Below, in pieces: positions 1 to 7,861 of a stretch of DNA of 64,000 bases. The notes under the pieces were generated by a model, which was not told the DNA's origin, did no database searches, and saw only the letters and a program-made list of their open reading frames with translations. A program made the translations under genes and the position numbers. Each line of letters begins with the position of its first letter. The first letter of the stretch is position 1. This DNA is from Aestuariivirga litoralis (lineage in GTDB: Bacteria > Pseudomonadota > Alphaproteobacteria > Rhizobiales > Aestuariivirgaceae), in assembly GCF_003234965.1 (NCBI RefSeq), contig NZ_QKVK01000010.1, forward strand, positions 50,672 to 114,671, given 5' to 3'.

Positions 1-5
1 CGTCC

Positions 6-83
6 TCATCATGGCCGGGCTTGTCCCGGCCACCCTCTTCGCCTGTGGAAAAGGATGCCCGGAACGAGCCCGGGCATGATGAA
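6..83. repeat. Dispersed palindromic repeat, family A, copy 1
   Basis: Two adjacent hairpins: an ATGGCCGGG arm with its complement CCCGGCCA, then a GCCCGG...CCGGGC hairpin ending in CATGATGAA. The same layout recurs near 9108, 33188, 36237 and 51795. It lies just beyond the 3' end of the MFS gene. Confidence 0.8.
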
Positions 84-91
84 TGGTCGGT

Positions 92-1240
92 TCAGGCTGG
101 CGAGGCCAGGCTCCTCTTCAGTGCAATTACCGCCGCCACGGCAACCGTCGCCGCAGAGGCGAAAGCCACCGCGAAGAAGCCGTGCGCCTGGTAGACCGGG
201 CCGTAGACGGCACCCGCCGTGCCCAGCGAGACATAGGTGGTGAAGGAGAACAGGCCCATGATCGTGCCGCGCAGCCGCGGCGAGAGCGTGTTCATGTAGG
301 AGACCAGCGTCGTCATGCAGAAGTGGTTGGCGAGCCCCCAGAAGAAGGGCCACAGCGCCACGCTGACGATGCGCTCCGCCGCGAAGGGCAGGACGAGATA
401 GTTGACGCCGACGAGTGCGAGGCCCAGCGGCAGCATGCGGACCGGGCCCTTGCGGTCGATCCACTTGTCGAAGATGACGCCAAGCCCAAAGCCCACGCCA
501 TAGGCGAGCGAGATGGTGCCGCCGAGCCAGGCCCCTGCCCCATGCGTCTGGCGCACATGATCACCGATGAAGGTATAGGTCTGGTAGAAGGCGATCATGT
601 AGGCGAAGGTGGCGAGGTAACCGGTCCAGGCGCCGGGCAGCCGCAGCACGTCCATGTAGCGCACGCGCTCCGCCGTGGCCTGCGCGGAGCCGCGTGGAAG
701 AAGACTCCCTGCAAACGGCATGGCGGCCGCCACGAGCCCGACGATCAGGAAGGTGCCGCGCCAGCCGACGAAGGCCGAGAGCACGGCGGCCAGCGGCACG
801 CCCGCCACCATGGCGATGGACCAGCCGAACAGCACCTTTCCCAAATCCTGCGAGCGCCGCTCCGGCGGGGCGATGTCGCCCGTCAGCGCATAGGTGGCCG
901 GGATGATGACGCCCGAGGCGAGACCCGCCACCAGCTGAGCGCCCGCCAGCACACGCCAGTCCCAGGCGAAGGCGCAGAGGAAGAGCGACACGGCGAGCAG
1001 CGCGAAGGCGATGCGGATGGCACCGCGCTTGGGCCAGCGGCCAAGTTGCGGGGCCGCCAGCAGCGCGGCGGTGGCCACGCCCACGCCATAGGCGGAGGCC
1101 GCAAAGCCGATTTCCTTCGCCTGTGTGCCGAGCCCCGCCGCGATGTCGGTCAGGAGCGGCGACAGCATCAGCGCCTGGATGCCGACGGCGGCGATCGAGA
1201 GCGTGAGGAGAAGGAGCGGCGTGCGCCCTTGCGAACTCAT
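92..1240 (-). CDS. MFS transporter
   Basis: A 382-residue protein with about 12 hydrophobic segments, the usual size for a major facilitator superfamily permease. The N-terminal half has the polar loop after helix 2 (LGRWPKRGAIR) expected of the family, and the fold repeats after a central loop near residue 190. It probably exports a small molecule at the inner membrane; the substrate cannot be read from sequence. Its start overlaps the stop of the SDR gene at 1237 by four bases (ATGA), so the two are translationally coupled and probably act in one pathway. Family call is solid; substrate is unknown. Confidence 0.8.
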   Translation of the reverse strand: MSSQGRTPLLLLTLSIAAVGIQALMLSPLLTDIAAGLGTQAKEIGFAASAYGVGVATAALLAAPQLGRWPKRGAIRIAFALLAVSLFLCAFAWDWRVLAGAQLVAGLASGVIIPATYALTGDIAPPERRSQDLGKVLFGWSIAMVAGVPLAAVLSAFVGWRGTFLIVGLVAAAMPFAGSLLPRGSAQATAERVRYMDVLRLPGAWTGYLATFAYMIAFYQTYTFIGDHVRQTHGAGAWLGGTISLAYGVGFGLGVIFDKWIDRKGPVRMLPLGLALVGVNYLVLPFAAERIVSVALWPFFWGLANHFCMTTLVSYMNTLSPRLRGTIMGLFSFTTYVSLGTAGAVYGPVYQAHGFFAVAFASAATVAVAAVIALKRSLASPA

Positions 1241-2040
1241 TCCGGTGAAAGGGCAGGATGCTGCTCGAACACGGCGACCGGCATCTGCTCGTAATCGATG
1301 ATGGCCCCCGTCATCATCTGGGCCGAGGGCGAGACGAGATAGGCGACGAGGCCCGCCACGTCCTCGGGCGTGATCATGCGGCCCGCCGGCATGCGCCGTC
1401 CGATGGCCTCCGCCCAGTCCTGCGGCATGTTGTGAAAGCCCGTCTGCAGCGCGTGCTCGCCGTCGGAATTCACCCAGCCGAGGTTGATGGCGAAGATGCG
1501 GATGCCGTCGCGCGCCACCTTCTGCGCCGAGGAGCGGGTGAGGATGTTGAGCGCCGCCTTGGACGCCGAATAGGTGGTGAGGTTGGGCGGCCCGCCATGC
1601 GACAGCATGGAGGACATGTTGATGATGGTGCCGCAGCGGTTCACCCGCATGGCCTTCACCGCCTCCTGCATCATGAAATAGGGGGCGCGCGCATTGACGC
1701 CGAACAGGCGTTCGAAGGCCTCGGGCGTGGTGTCGTCAAGGCCGCAGCGCTCGGTGTTGCCCGCCGCGTTGATGAGTACGTCGAGGCGGCCGAAGGCACT
1801 CATGGCAGCGGCCACCGCGCGGGCCGGAAGGCTGGCATCCAGCAGGTCGCCGGCGAGGGTTTCAACCCGGCCCAGGGTGTTCAGCCGGGTGGCAGCCTCG
1901 GCAAGCTTTTCCGCGTTGCGGTCCAGCAGCAACACGCCGCCGAAGCCCAGTTCCAGAAGCTTCTTCGCCGCGGCGTAACCCATTCCCTGCGCCGCCCCGG
2001 TGACCAGCGCGATCCGTCCGTCAGCCATGTCCTTCCCCAT
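1237..2040 (-). CDS. SDR family NAD(P)-dependent oxidoreductase
   Basis: Classical short-chain dehydrogenase of 267 residues. The Rossmann glycine motif TGAAQGMG is at residues 14-21, NAAG at 91-94, the catalytic serine near 143 and the YSASK catalytic Tyr157/Lys161 pair. It should oxidise or reduce an alcohol/ketone with NAD(H) or NADP(H). It is the first gene of a two-gene operon with the downstream MFS transporter. A second in-frame ATG four codons in (MADGRI) is an equally likely start. The substrate is not evident. Confidence 0.85.
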   Translation of the reverse strand: MGKDMADGRIALVTGAAQGMGYAAAKKLLELGFGGVLLLDRNAEKLAEAATRLNTLGRVETLAGDLLDASLPARAVAAAMSAFGRLDVLINAAGNTERCGLDDTTPEAFERLFGVNARAPYFMMQEAVKAMRVNRCGTIINMSSMLSHGGPPNLTTYSASKAALNILTRSSAQKVARDGIRIFAINLGWVNSDGEHALQTGFHNMPQDWAEAIGRRMPAGRMITPEDVAGLVAYLVSPSAQMMTGAIIDYEQMPVAVFEQHPALSPE

Positions 2041-2116
2041 TCAGCCGACGCAGCTTAGGTGATTTGGGGCGCAGGCTCAAAGTGCAGAAGGCATGCGGGC
2101 CGTGCGGGCCAGAAGA

Positions 2117-2461
2117 TCAGTAGGCAGGTGGAACGCACCACACCTGGTTTTTCTTGTAGTCGATGCGATAGACCCGCGACGGGGCGCCGAACTGCGTCCG
2201 GCAGATTTCGCGCGCCCGTTCCATCATCTTTTCACGTTGCGCTGCGGTGTATTCATTCCGGCCCTTGTGGTTGCCCTTGGCGGGCGCCTGCACCTTCTTG
2301 TGCGTCACCGCTCCGGACTTGGTCTTGGTGGGCGGCGATGACTGGCTTGTCTTGCATCTTCCGCCCGTGGCGCGCTGGCAGGTGTCGGACGCAGTGGCCC
2401 CCTCGCTGAACCCCAGCAGGGCGATCATCAGTCCGGCAGACAGGGCAAGCAGGCGCAACAT
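2117..2461 (-). CDS. Small secreted protein of unknown function
   Basis: A 114-residue protein with an N-terminal signal peptide (MLRLLALSAGLMIALLGFSEG, cleavage near ATA-SD), then a lysine/serine/threonine-rich stretch and a C-terminal half with cysteines at CRTQFG and WCVPP. The basic, cysteine-containing secreted product is probably periplasmic. I do not recognise a family. It stands alone between the SDR operon and a convergently placed SRPBCC gene on the same strand. Confidence 0.55.
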   Translation of the reverse strand: MLRLLALSAGLMIALLGFSEGATASDTCQRATGGRCKTSQSSPPTKTKSGAVTHKKVQAPAKGNHKGRNEYTAAQREKMMERAREICRTQFGAPSRVYRIDYKKNQVWCVPPAY

Positions 2462-2538
2462 CTGGAACCTCGGCAGCGTCTGGCCGCAGGGTTATCCGGA
2501 TTGCGCCCGATTTCAACCAAAAAGTGTCTTTTCAGTCG

Positions 2539-3072
2539 TTATGGCCGTTCTGCCAGTGTCCTGAGGTTCCTCAGCGCCGCGTCGTAATCAGCTCCCACGG
2601 TCCGGTCCATCCCCAGCCCGGCCCAGCGGTCGATGACGCCGGGAAGCTGCGATTCGAAACGCCATGTCACCCGCGTGCCCTGTCCCTGCGGGGCGAAATC
2701 CATCGCTGCGGTGGAGGTGCCGAAACCGGCATAGTCAGAGCGGGTCGAAACGCGCACGTGCGGCAAGGCATCGGTGACGGTCATCGTGCCGCTGCCGACC
2801 ATCGGGTTGCCGGAGGTCCAGCGCATGACCTGCCCCGCGCCCTGCTCCGCGCCCTCGAAGCTGAACCGCGTGCGCGGATCGGCCTCGAGCCATGCCGACC
2901 ATTCCGGCCAGCGCCGCAGGTCGGCCGCAATGGCATAGATCTTCTCCGGCGGTGCGGCGATGTCGATCGACCGCTCCACCCGTGCCACCCCCGGCAGCAG
3001 CAGCGCACCGCCATAGAAGATGACGGTGAACCCCATGATGAGGAAGACGATGGCCTTGATGACGGATTTCAT
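2539..3072 (-). CDS. SRPBCC family protein, membrane anchored
   Basis: The 177-residue product starts with a hydrophobic anchor (MKSVIKAIVFLIMGFTVIFY) followed by a START/polyketide-cyclase-like SRPBCC domain: the opening strand RVERSIDIAAPPEKIYAIAAD and the RRWPEWSAW segment are typical of proteins annotated as SRPBCC or polyketide cyclase. The family binds hydrophobic ligands; no catalytic role can be assigned. The start at 3072 is chosen over an upstream ATG at 3198 because the anchor begins there and because the longer form would run into the divergent oxidoreductase at 3167. Confidence 0.75.
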   Translation of the reverse strand: MKSVIKAIVFLIMGFTVIFYGGALLLPGVARVERSIDIAAPPEKIYAIAADLRRWPEWSAWLEADPRTRFSFEGAEQGAGQVMRWTSGNPMVGSGTMTVTDALPHVRVSTRSDYAGFGTSTAAMDFAPQGQGTRVTWRFESQLPGVIDRWAGLGMDRTVGADYDAALRNLRTLAERP

Positions 3073-3166
3073 GGTCGGAGTTAGGACCACAGCCCAGTGC
3101 CCTTGGCAAGGCCGGGTTGCTTGGGCGCCGCTTGATCCCCCCGCATTCCTCGCGCAATCTGCGCAC

Positions 3167-4474
3167 ATGAACAGCGCCATTTTCACCAAGGACTTCAAAC
3201 CCCGCCCCTTCTGGTGGGAGGCCCATGAACCGAAACCGCTGCCCGAGGTGGACCTGCCGAAGCAGGCCCGCGTCGTGATCGTCGGCGCGGGCTATGCCGG
3301 GCTCAACGCGGCCCTCGAGCTGAACCGCGAGGGGCTGGACTGCATCGTGCTCGATGCCAATGAGCCGGGCTTCGGCGGCTCCTCGCGCAACGGCGGCATG
3401 GTGTCGGGCGGCGTCAATGTCGGCAAGCGCTACATGGCCAAGGCCATGTCGGACGCGGAGGCCGCCCCCTTCCTCAACGACGCGGCCGATGCCTTCAGCC
3501 ATGTCGAGACCCTGATCGCGCGCGAGAACATCGACTGCGGCTGGCACCGCGCCGGATATTTCCTCGGCGCCTGGTGCAAGAGCCATTACGACAGCATGGC
3601 CCACAAGGTGGAGCTGCTGAACGAGACCGCGAAGTCGGAAGCCTACATCGTGCCGCCGGAACGGCAGCGCGAGGAGATCGGCTCCGACTATTACCGCGGC
3701 GGCATGGTGGTGGGCCGCGCGGGCCACCTGCACCCGGCGCTGTTCTTCAAGGGCCTTCTCGATCTCTGCCAGCAGCGCAACATCCCGATCGCCACGAAGA
3801 CGCCCGCGACCAAGCTCACCCAGACGGGTTCCGGCTGGCGGGTAGACACGCCGCGTGGGAGCATCGAGGCGGGCGACGTGATCATCGCCACCAATGGCTA
3901 TACCGGCGACGTGACGCCGGAGCTGAAGCGGCGCGTGGTGCCGGTCGGCTCCTACATCATCGCCACGGAGGAGCTGCCCCCGGACCTCGCCGCGACCATC
4001 AGCCCGAAGAACCGCTCCTTCGCGGACACCCGGCGCGTGCTTACCTATTATCGCATGTCGCCCGATGGCAGGCGGCTGATCTTCGGCGGCCGCGCCAAGT
4101 TCGGCCATACCGACCCGGTGGAGACGGCACCGATCCTCTATGGCTTCATGACCGACCGCTTCCCGCAGCTGAAGGGCTCTAAGATCACGCATGCCTGGAC
4201 CGGCAACGTGGCCTTCACGCTGGACGAGATGCCCCACATGGGCAAGTTCGACAACATGCACTACGCGCTGGGCTGCAACGGCTCGGGCGTGGCGATGATG
4301 AGCTATCTCGGCCACCAGACGGCGCGCAAGATTGCCGGCAAGGTGAACCATGTCTGCGCCTTCGACCGGCCGGAATTCCCGGACCATGCGCTCTACACCG
4401 GCAACACCTGGTTCCTGCCGTGGATCGGGCGCTACTTCCGCACCCGTGACTGGCTGGACCGGCGCTTCGGATGA
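3167..4474 (+). CDS. FAD-dependent amine/amino-acid oxidase (DAO family)
   Basis: A 435-residue flavoprotein of the D-amino-acid-oxidase/glycine-oxidase type. The dinucleotide-binding motif VVIVGAGYAGLNAALEL is at residues 36-52, followed by an acidic residue at the end of strand 2 (VLDANEPG) and the GGSSRNGGMVSGG segment common to PuuB-like oxidases. It should oxidise a primary or secondary amine, giving H2O2 or passing electrons onward. Start 3167 gives the usual N-terminus (FWWEAHEP); the upstream in-frame extension covers the divergent gene's promoter. It overlaps the next gene by four bases, so the two form an operon. Substrate unknown; gamma-glutamylputrescine is one possibility. Confidence 0.8.
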   Translation: MNSAIFTKDFKPRPFWWEAHEPKPLPEVDLPKQARVVIVGAGYAGLNAALELNREGLDCIVLDANEPGFGGSSRNGGMVSGGVNVGKRYMAKAMSDAEAAPFLNDAADAFSHVETLIARENIDCGWHRAGYFLGAWCKSHYDSMAHKVELLNETAKSEAYIVPPERQREEIGSDYYRGGMVVGRAGHLHPALFFKGLLDLCQQRNIPIATKTPATKLTQTGSGWRVDTPRGSIEAGDVIIATNGYTGDVTPELKRRVVPVGSYIIATEELPPDLAATISPKNRSFADTRRVLTYYRMSPDGRRLIFGGRAKFGHTDPVETAPILYGFMTDRFPQLKGSKITHAWTGNVAFTLDEMPHMGKFDNMHYALGCNGSGVAMMSYLGHQTARKIAGKVNHVCAFDRPEFPDHALYTGNTWFLPWIGRYFRTRDWLDRRFG

Positions 4475-4989
4475 TCTTCGAAACACCGCGGCTGATCGCC
4501 CGGCGCTTTGCGCCGCGCGATCTCACGGATTTCGTCAGCATGCGGAGCGACCCGGAGGTGGCCCGCTTCCAGGGCTGGGAGAGTTTCAGCGAAGATGATG
4601 GCCGCCGGTTCATCGACGATCTGGCCGGCAAGGAACCGGGCCAGCCCGGCTGGTTCCAGTTCGCACTCGAGGACAAGGCAACCCGCAGCTTCGCGGGCGA
4701 TTGCGGGCTGAACATCCACGCCGATGACGGGCGGCTGGCGCGCATCGGTTACACCCTGGCGCGCGCCTTCTGGAACCGCGGCCTCGCGACCGAGGCGGTT
4801 GCAGGACTTGCCGCTTACGCCTTCGAGCGCTTTCCGATCCATCGCATCACCGCGTCGGTGGATCCACGTAACGTTGCGTCATGCCGCGTGCTGGAGAAGG
4901 CCGGATTCGTGAAGGAAGGACATTTCCGCCAGAGCGAGTGGTTCAAGGGCGCCTGGGCGGATGATGCAATCTACGCAAGGCTACGTTAG
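4471..4989 (+). CDS. GNAT family N-acetyltransferase (RimJ/RimL-like)
   Basis: A 172-residue acetyltransferase of the RimJ/RimL class: N-terminal ETPRLIARRF, the acetyl-CoA loop region around YTLARAFWNRGLATEAV (residues 91-107) and the C-terminal SCRVLEKAGFVKEGHFR signature. It should acetylate a protein N-terminus, amino acid or amine. Translationally coupled to the preceding FAD oxidase by an ATGA overlap, so it may act on the same class of amine; that is inference. Confidence 0.85.
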   Translation: MIFETPRLIARRFAPRDLTDFVSMRSDPEVARFQGWESFSEDDGRRFIDDLAGKEPGQPGWFQFALEDKATRSFAGDCGLNIHADDGRLARIGYTLARAFWNRGLATEAVAGLAAYAFERFPIHRITASVDPRNVASCRVLEKAGFVKEGHFRQSEWFKGAWADDAIYARLR

Positions 4990-5009
4990 CCTTTTGGGCG
5001 CTTTGCCGG

Positions 5010-5032
5010 AAGTTGCATTTCCATTATAACTT
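5010..5032. promoter_or_regulatory. Candidate NsrR operator upstream of nsrR
   Basis: Imperfect 23-base palindrome AAGTTGCATTTCCATTATAACTT (reading 5010-5032): the outer five bases pair exactly and 7 of 11 positions pair overall. It aligns in the same register with the palindrome before nirK and ends seven bases before the nsrR start, which would give autorepression. Family knowledge: NsrR sites are AT-rich palindromes of this form. Confidence 0.55.
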
Positions 5033-5038
5033 CCCGCC

Positions 5039-5479
5039 ATGCGCCTCAGCGTCTTCACCGATTATTCCCTGCGCGTCCTCATCCAGGCCGCGATCCGCCA
5101 TCCCAACAAGGTCACCATCGACGAGGTGGCGACCGCCTATGGCATCTCGCGCAACCACCTGATCAAGGTGATCAACGAACTGGGGCGGGCGGGCTTCCTG
5201 GTCACCCAGCGCGGGCGGTCCGGCGGCTTCACGCTGGCGCGGCCGGCGGAGCGGATCTTCATTTCGGAGGTGGTGAAGTTCGGCGAAGACGGACAGCCAC
5301 TGGTGGAGTGCTTCGACCCCGACCGCAACAAATGCGTGATCACGCCGGCCTGCAAGCTGAAGGGCATGATCTCGGAGGCCAAGCGCGCCTTCTTCGACGT
5401 GCTGGGCAAATACACGATTGCCGACGTCTGCACCAAGCCCGACGCCCTGCTGCGCCACCTGGGCCTTTCCGCCCCATAA
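5039..5479 (+). CDS. nsrR: Rrf2-family nitric-oxide-sensing repressor NsrR
   Basis: A 146-residue Rrf2-family regulator. The N-terminal winged helix (RLSVFTDYSLRVLI, then NHLIKVINELGRAGFLVTQRGRSGGF) is typical, and three cysteines at 91, 99 and 105 form the iron-sulfur binding motif of NsrR (C91, C96 and C102 in E. coli). NO destroys the cluster and relieves repression. It sits directly upstream of nirK, with matching palindromes before both genes, so it most likely represses nirK and itself. RirA or IscR are less likely given the cysteine spacing and context. Confidence 0.88.
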   Translation: MRLSVFTDYSLRVLIQAAIRHPNKVTIDEVATAYGISRNHLIKVINELGRAGFLVTQRGRSGGFTLARPAERIFISEVVKFGEDGQPLVECFDPDRNKCVITPACKLKGMISEAKRAFFDVLGKYTIADVCTKPDALLRHLGLSAP

Positions 5480-5492
5480 ATCCGCACCCTGT

Positions 5493-5506
5493 TTGATCCT
5501 CGTCAA
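5493..5506. promoter_or_regulatory. FNR/NnrR-type box upstream of nirK
   Basis: TTGATCCTCGTCAA, i.e. TTGAT-N4-GTCAA, one base from the FNR-family consensus TTGAT-N4-ATCAA. Its centre lies 33.5 bases before the centre of the NsrR palindrome, placing that palindrome over the promoter expected for a class II activated start site. Likely bound by an FNR/NnrR/Dnr-type activator under low oxygen and NO. Confidence 0.6.
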
Positions 5507-5524
5507 TTCCTTGCGGCGAATAAC

Positions 5525-5541
5525 TTGTATTTTCAATACAA
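5525..5541. promoter_or_regulatory. NsrR operator overlapping the nirK promoter
   Basis: Perfect seven-base inverted repeat TTGTATT-TTC-AATACAA in the nsrR-nirK gap. It shares register and sequence with the weaker palindrome upstream of nsrR and fits the AT-rich NsrR consensus. A TATTTT -10-like element lies within it, so bound NsrR would block RNA polymerase. Confidence 0.7.
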
Positions 5542-5566
5542 CAAATTTCGCCAACAGGAGACGAAC

Positions 5567-6727
5567 ATGAGCAACATCCTCACGCAGGCCGCCGGAAGCC
5601 GCAGGGGCTTTCTCAAGGTCACCGGCCTTGCGGGCCTCGCCACCCTGGCCGCCACGGGCACGGCACAGGCCGATGAGCAGATGGAGACAACCGCCAACCC
5701 TGCGCTCGCCGCCGAGATCGCCAAGCTGCCGCGGGTGAAGCAGGTGCTGGTCGACCCGCCCTTCGTGCCCGAGCACCAGCAGAAGGCGGAGGGGGGCCCC
5801 CGCGTCGTCGAGATCACGCTGCCCATCATCGAGAAGAAGATGCAGATCGATGATGACGGCACCGAGATCTGGGCCCTCACCTTCAACGGCTCGGTGCCGG
5901 GCCCCATGATGGTGGTGCACGAGGGCGACTATGTCGAGATCAAGCTGCAGAACCTCGCAACCAACCTGATGGAACACAACATCGACTTCCATGCCGCAAC
6001 CGGCGCCTTGGGCGGCGGGGCGCTGACCAAGGTGCAGCCCGGCGAGGAAGTGGTGCTGCGCTGGAAGGCGACGAAGCCCGGCGTCTTCGTCTATCACTGC
6101 GCGCCCGGCGACATCATGATCCCCTATCACGTCACCCATGGCATGAACGGCGCCATCATGGTGCTGCCGCGCGACGGCCTGAAGGATGCCGCGGGCAAGC
6201 CCTATGCCTATGACCGCGCCTATTTCATCGGCGAGCAGGATTTCTACATCCCGCGTGACAAGGACGGCAGCTTCGTCAAGTACGAGAACGCCGGCGACGA
6301 CATGGCCGACGCGCTGGAGGTGATGCGCACCCTCACTCCCACGCATGAAGTGTTCAACGGCAAGGTGGGCGCGCTCACCGGCGAAGGCGCCATGAAGGCC
6401 AAGGTGGGCGAGACGGTGCTGTTCATCCATGCCCAGGCCACGCGCGACACCCGTCCGCACCTGATCGGCGGCCACGGTGACCTGGTGTGGGAGGCAGGTT
6501 CGTTCAACGACAAGCCGGACACCAACCTCGAGACCTGGCTGATCCGCGGCGGCTCGGCCGGCGCCATGGCCTATACCTTCAGGCAGCCCGGCATCTACGC
6601 CTATGTGAACCATAACCTGATCGAGGCCGTGATGCTGGGCGCCACCGCCCATGTGGTGGTGGAAGGCGAGTGGGACGACGACCTGATGACCCAGGTGCAG
6701 AAGCCGGCCCCGATCCAGGCCACCTGA
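5567..6727 (+). CDS. nirK: Copper-containing nitrite reductase NirK
   Basis: Reduces nitrite to nitric oxide in the periplasm, the committing step of denitrification. The 386-residue protein begins with a Tat-type signal (SRRGFLK at 11-17). Type 1 copper ligands are His137, Cys178, His188 and Met193; type 2 ligands include His142 and His177, with catalytic Asp140. The cysteine-to-histidine loop ([11 protein letters not shown]) is one residue longer than in Alcaligenes-type enzymes, as I recall for Bradyrhizobium-type NirK. AGGAG lies six bases before the ATG at 5567; an in-frame upstream TTG falls inside the operator and is rejected. Regulated by the two sites upstream. Confidence 0.95.
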   Translation: MSNILTQAAGSRRGFLKVTGLAGLATLAATGTAQADEQMETTANPALAAEIAKLPRVKQVLVDPPFVPEHQQKAEGGPRVVEITLPIIEKKMQIDDDGTEIWALTFNGSVPGPMMVVHEGDYVEIKLQNLATNLMEHNIDFHAATGALGGGALTKVQPGEEVVLRWKATKPGVFVYHCAPGDIMIPYHVTHGMNGAIMVLPRDGLKDAAGKPYAYDRAYFIGEQDFYIPRDKDGSFVKYENAGDDMADALEVMRTLTPTHEVFNGKVGALTGEGAMKAKVGETVLFIHAQATRDTRPHLIGGHGDLVWEAGSFNDKPDTNLETWLIRGGSAGAMAYTFRQPGIYAYVNHNLIEAVMLGATAHVVVEGEWDDDLMTQVQKPAPIQAT

Positions 6728-6738
6728 GGAGACGGCAC

Positions 6739-7440
6739 GTGCTTGCCCTGGTGAGCATGCTGAAATGGACGGCCGCCGCGGCGGGGCTCTCGGGCCTTGC
6801 CGTCGGCGCCTTCCTCGGCCTCGGCCATCCGCGGCTCGACGACATCCGCTTCCGCCCCGTGGCCATGCCGGGCGGCACCAGCCTGCAGGTGATGACCCGC
6901 GAGGTGACGAGGCGCGAATGGAGGGCCTGCGCGGATGCGGGCGCCTGCGAGGACCTCACCGGGCCGATCCCGTCCTCCGAACCCGAGCTGCCGATGACCG
7001 GCGTGAACCGCTTCGACGTCGAGGCCTATCTCGCCTGGACGAATGGCAAGGGGGGCGCAGACTTCCGCCTGCCGACGGCGGCGGAGTGGCGAGAGATCGC
7101 CGCCGCCCTCCCCCGCAGGAGTTACAGGAAGATGTTCGACGATCCGCGCCTCGCCTGGGCCGCGGATTATGGATCGATGCCGGCTGTGTCCGGCGTCATC
7201 CGCCCGAGCGGCGGCTTCGGCGCTCTGCCCAACGGCATCGCCGACCTTTCAGGCAATGTGTGGGAGTGGACCGACAGCTGCGCCAAGGATGGTTTCGAGC
7301 CAAGTCGCTGCCCCGCCTACACCGTGGAGGGTCTGCACGAGACGGCGCTGCCGATCTTCGTCCGGGATCCGTTCAGCGGCGGTTGCGCGGCGGGCACGCC
7401 GCCCAACCATGTCGGGTTCCGCCTGGTGAGCGAGGACTGA
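6739..7440 (+). CDS. nirV: NirV, formylglycine-generating-enzyme-like protein
   Basis: A 233-residue protein with one N-terminal membrane/signal segment (residues 5-28) followed by a sulfatase-modifying-factor (FGE) domain: MTREVTRREWRAC, FRLPTAAEWREI and LSGNVWEWTDSC, ending GFRLVSED. NirV accompanies nirK in many denitrifiers and is thought to aid NirK maturation, though its exact role is unproven. The start is the GTG at 6739, seven bases after GAGGAG; there is no suitable ATG. It follows nirK by 11 bases and is surely co-transcribed. Confidence 0.85.
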   Translation: MLALVSMLKWTAAAAGLSGLAVGAFLGLGHPRLDDIRFRPVAMPGGTSLQVMTREVTRREWRACADAGACEDLTGPIPSSEPELPMTGVNRFDVEAYLAWTNGKGGADFRLPTAAEWREIAAALPRRSYRKMFDDPRLAWAADYGSMPAVSGVIRPSGGFGALPNGIADLSGNVWEWTDSCAKDGFEPSRCPAYTVEGLHETALPIFVRDPFSGGCAAGTPPNHVGFRLVSED

Positions 7441-7443
7441 GCC

Positions 7444-7803
7444 TCAGCCGCACTTGGCCTGCATGCGCCACTTGGCATCGGCATAGACGGGGTTGCCCTG
7501 CAGCCGGCCCTTCTGCCCCGTCGGGCAGGCGTAATAGCCGAGCGACGAGGTGGCGACCGCCACGGCGTCCTTCTGCTGCTTCGGCCCCATGCCCGAGACC
7601 GCCATGTCGAACAGGTTCGGACCCTTGGGGGCGAAGTCCAGCTGATAGGTGCGGCCATTGTAGAAGATCGGCTCGCTGCGCGGCTTCATCACCACCTGCG
7701 AGGCCGGCTTGTTGCGGGTGACCCGCACGTCGGGCGACTCGCCGCAGGCCGCGAGGCCAAGCGCTGCCGCAAGAAGAATCAAGCCGGGGATGTGTTTTCG
7801 CAT
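7444..7803 (-). CDS. Small lipoprotein of unknown function
   Basis: A 119-residue protein with a lipoprotein signal peptide: hydrophobic run then lipobox LGLAAC, with the lipidated cysteine at residue 20. The mature part has cysteines near 93 and 118 (YYACPTG and QAKCG at the extreme C-terminus) that could form a disulfide. It is therefore expected to be anchored in the periplasm or outer membrane. No family recognised. It ends three bases after the convergent nirV stop and starts 58 bases from the divergent aminotransferase. Confidence 0.7.
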   Translation of the reverse strand: MRKHIPGLILLAAALGLAACGESPDVRVTRNKPASQVVMKPRSEPIFYNGRTYQLDFAPKGPNLFDMAVSGMGPKQQKDAVAVATSSLGYYACPTGQKGRLQGNPVYADAKWRMQAKCG

Positions 7804-7861
7804 GGGCGCCTTATGCCCGCCGCACCTCGACCGGGCAAGCGCGGTGACGTATAGGGTGGCC

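Noticed and set aside
83..1294. Long plus-strand ORF of about 400 codons
   Set aside because: It is antisense to the MFS and SDR genes, rich in R/H/G/D as expected of an opposite-strand shadow, and has no recognisable domain.
2735..4486. 583-codon minus-strand ORF
   Set aside because: Antisense to the FAD oxidase, which has clear flavin motifs; composition is typical of a high-GC shadow frame.
5525..5566. Extended nirK start at TTG
   Set aside because: The TTG lies inside the NsrR palindrome and has no Shine-Dalgarno; AGGAG precedes the ATG at 5567.
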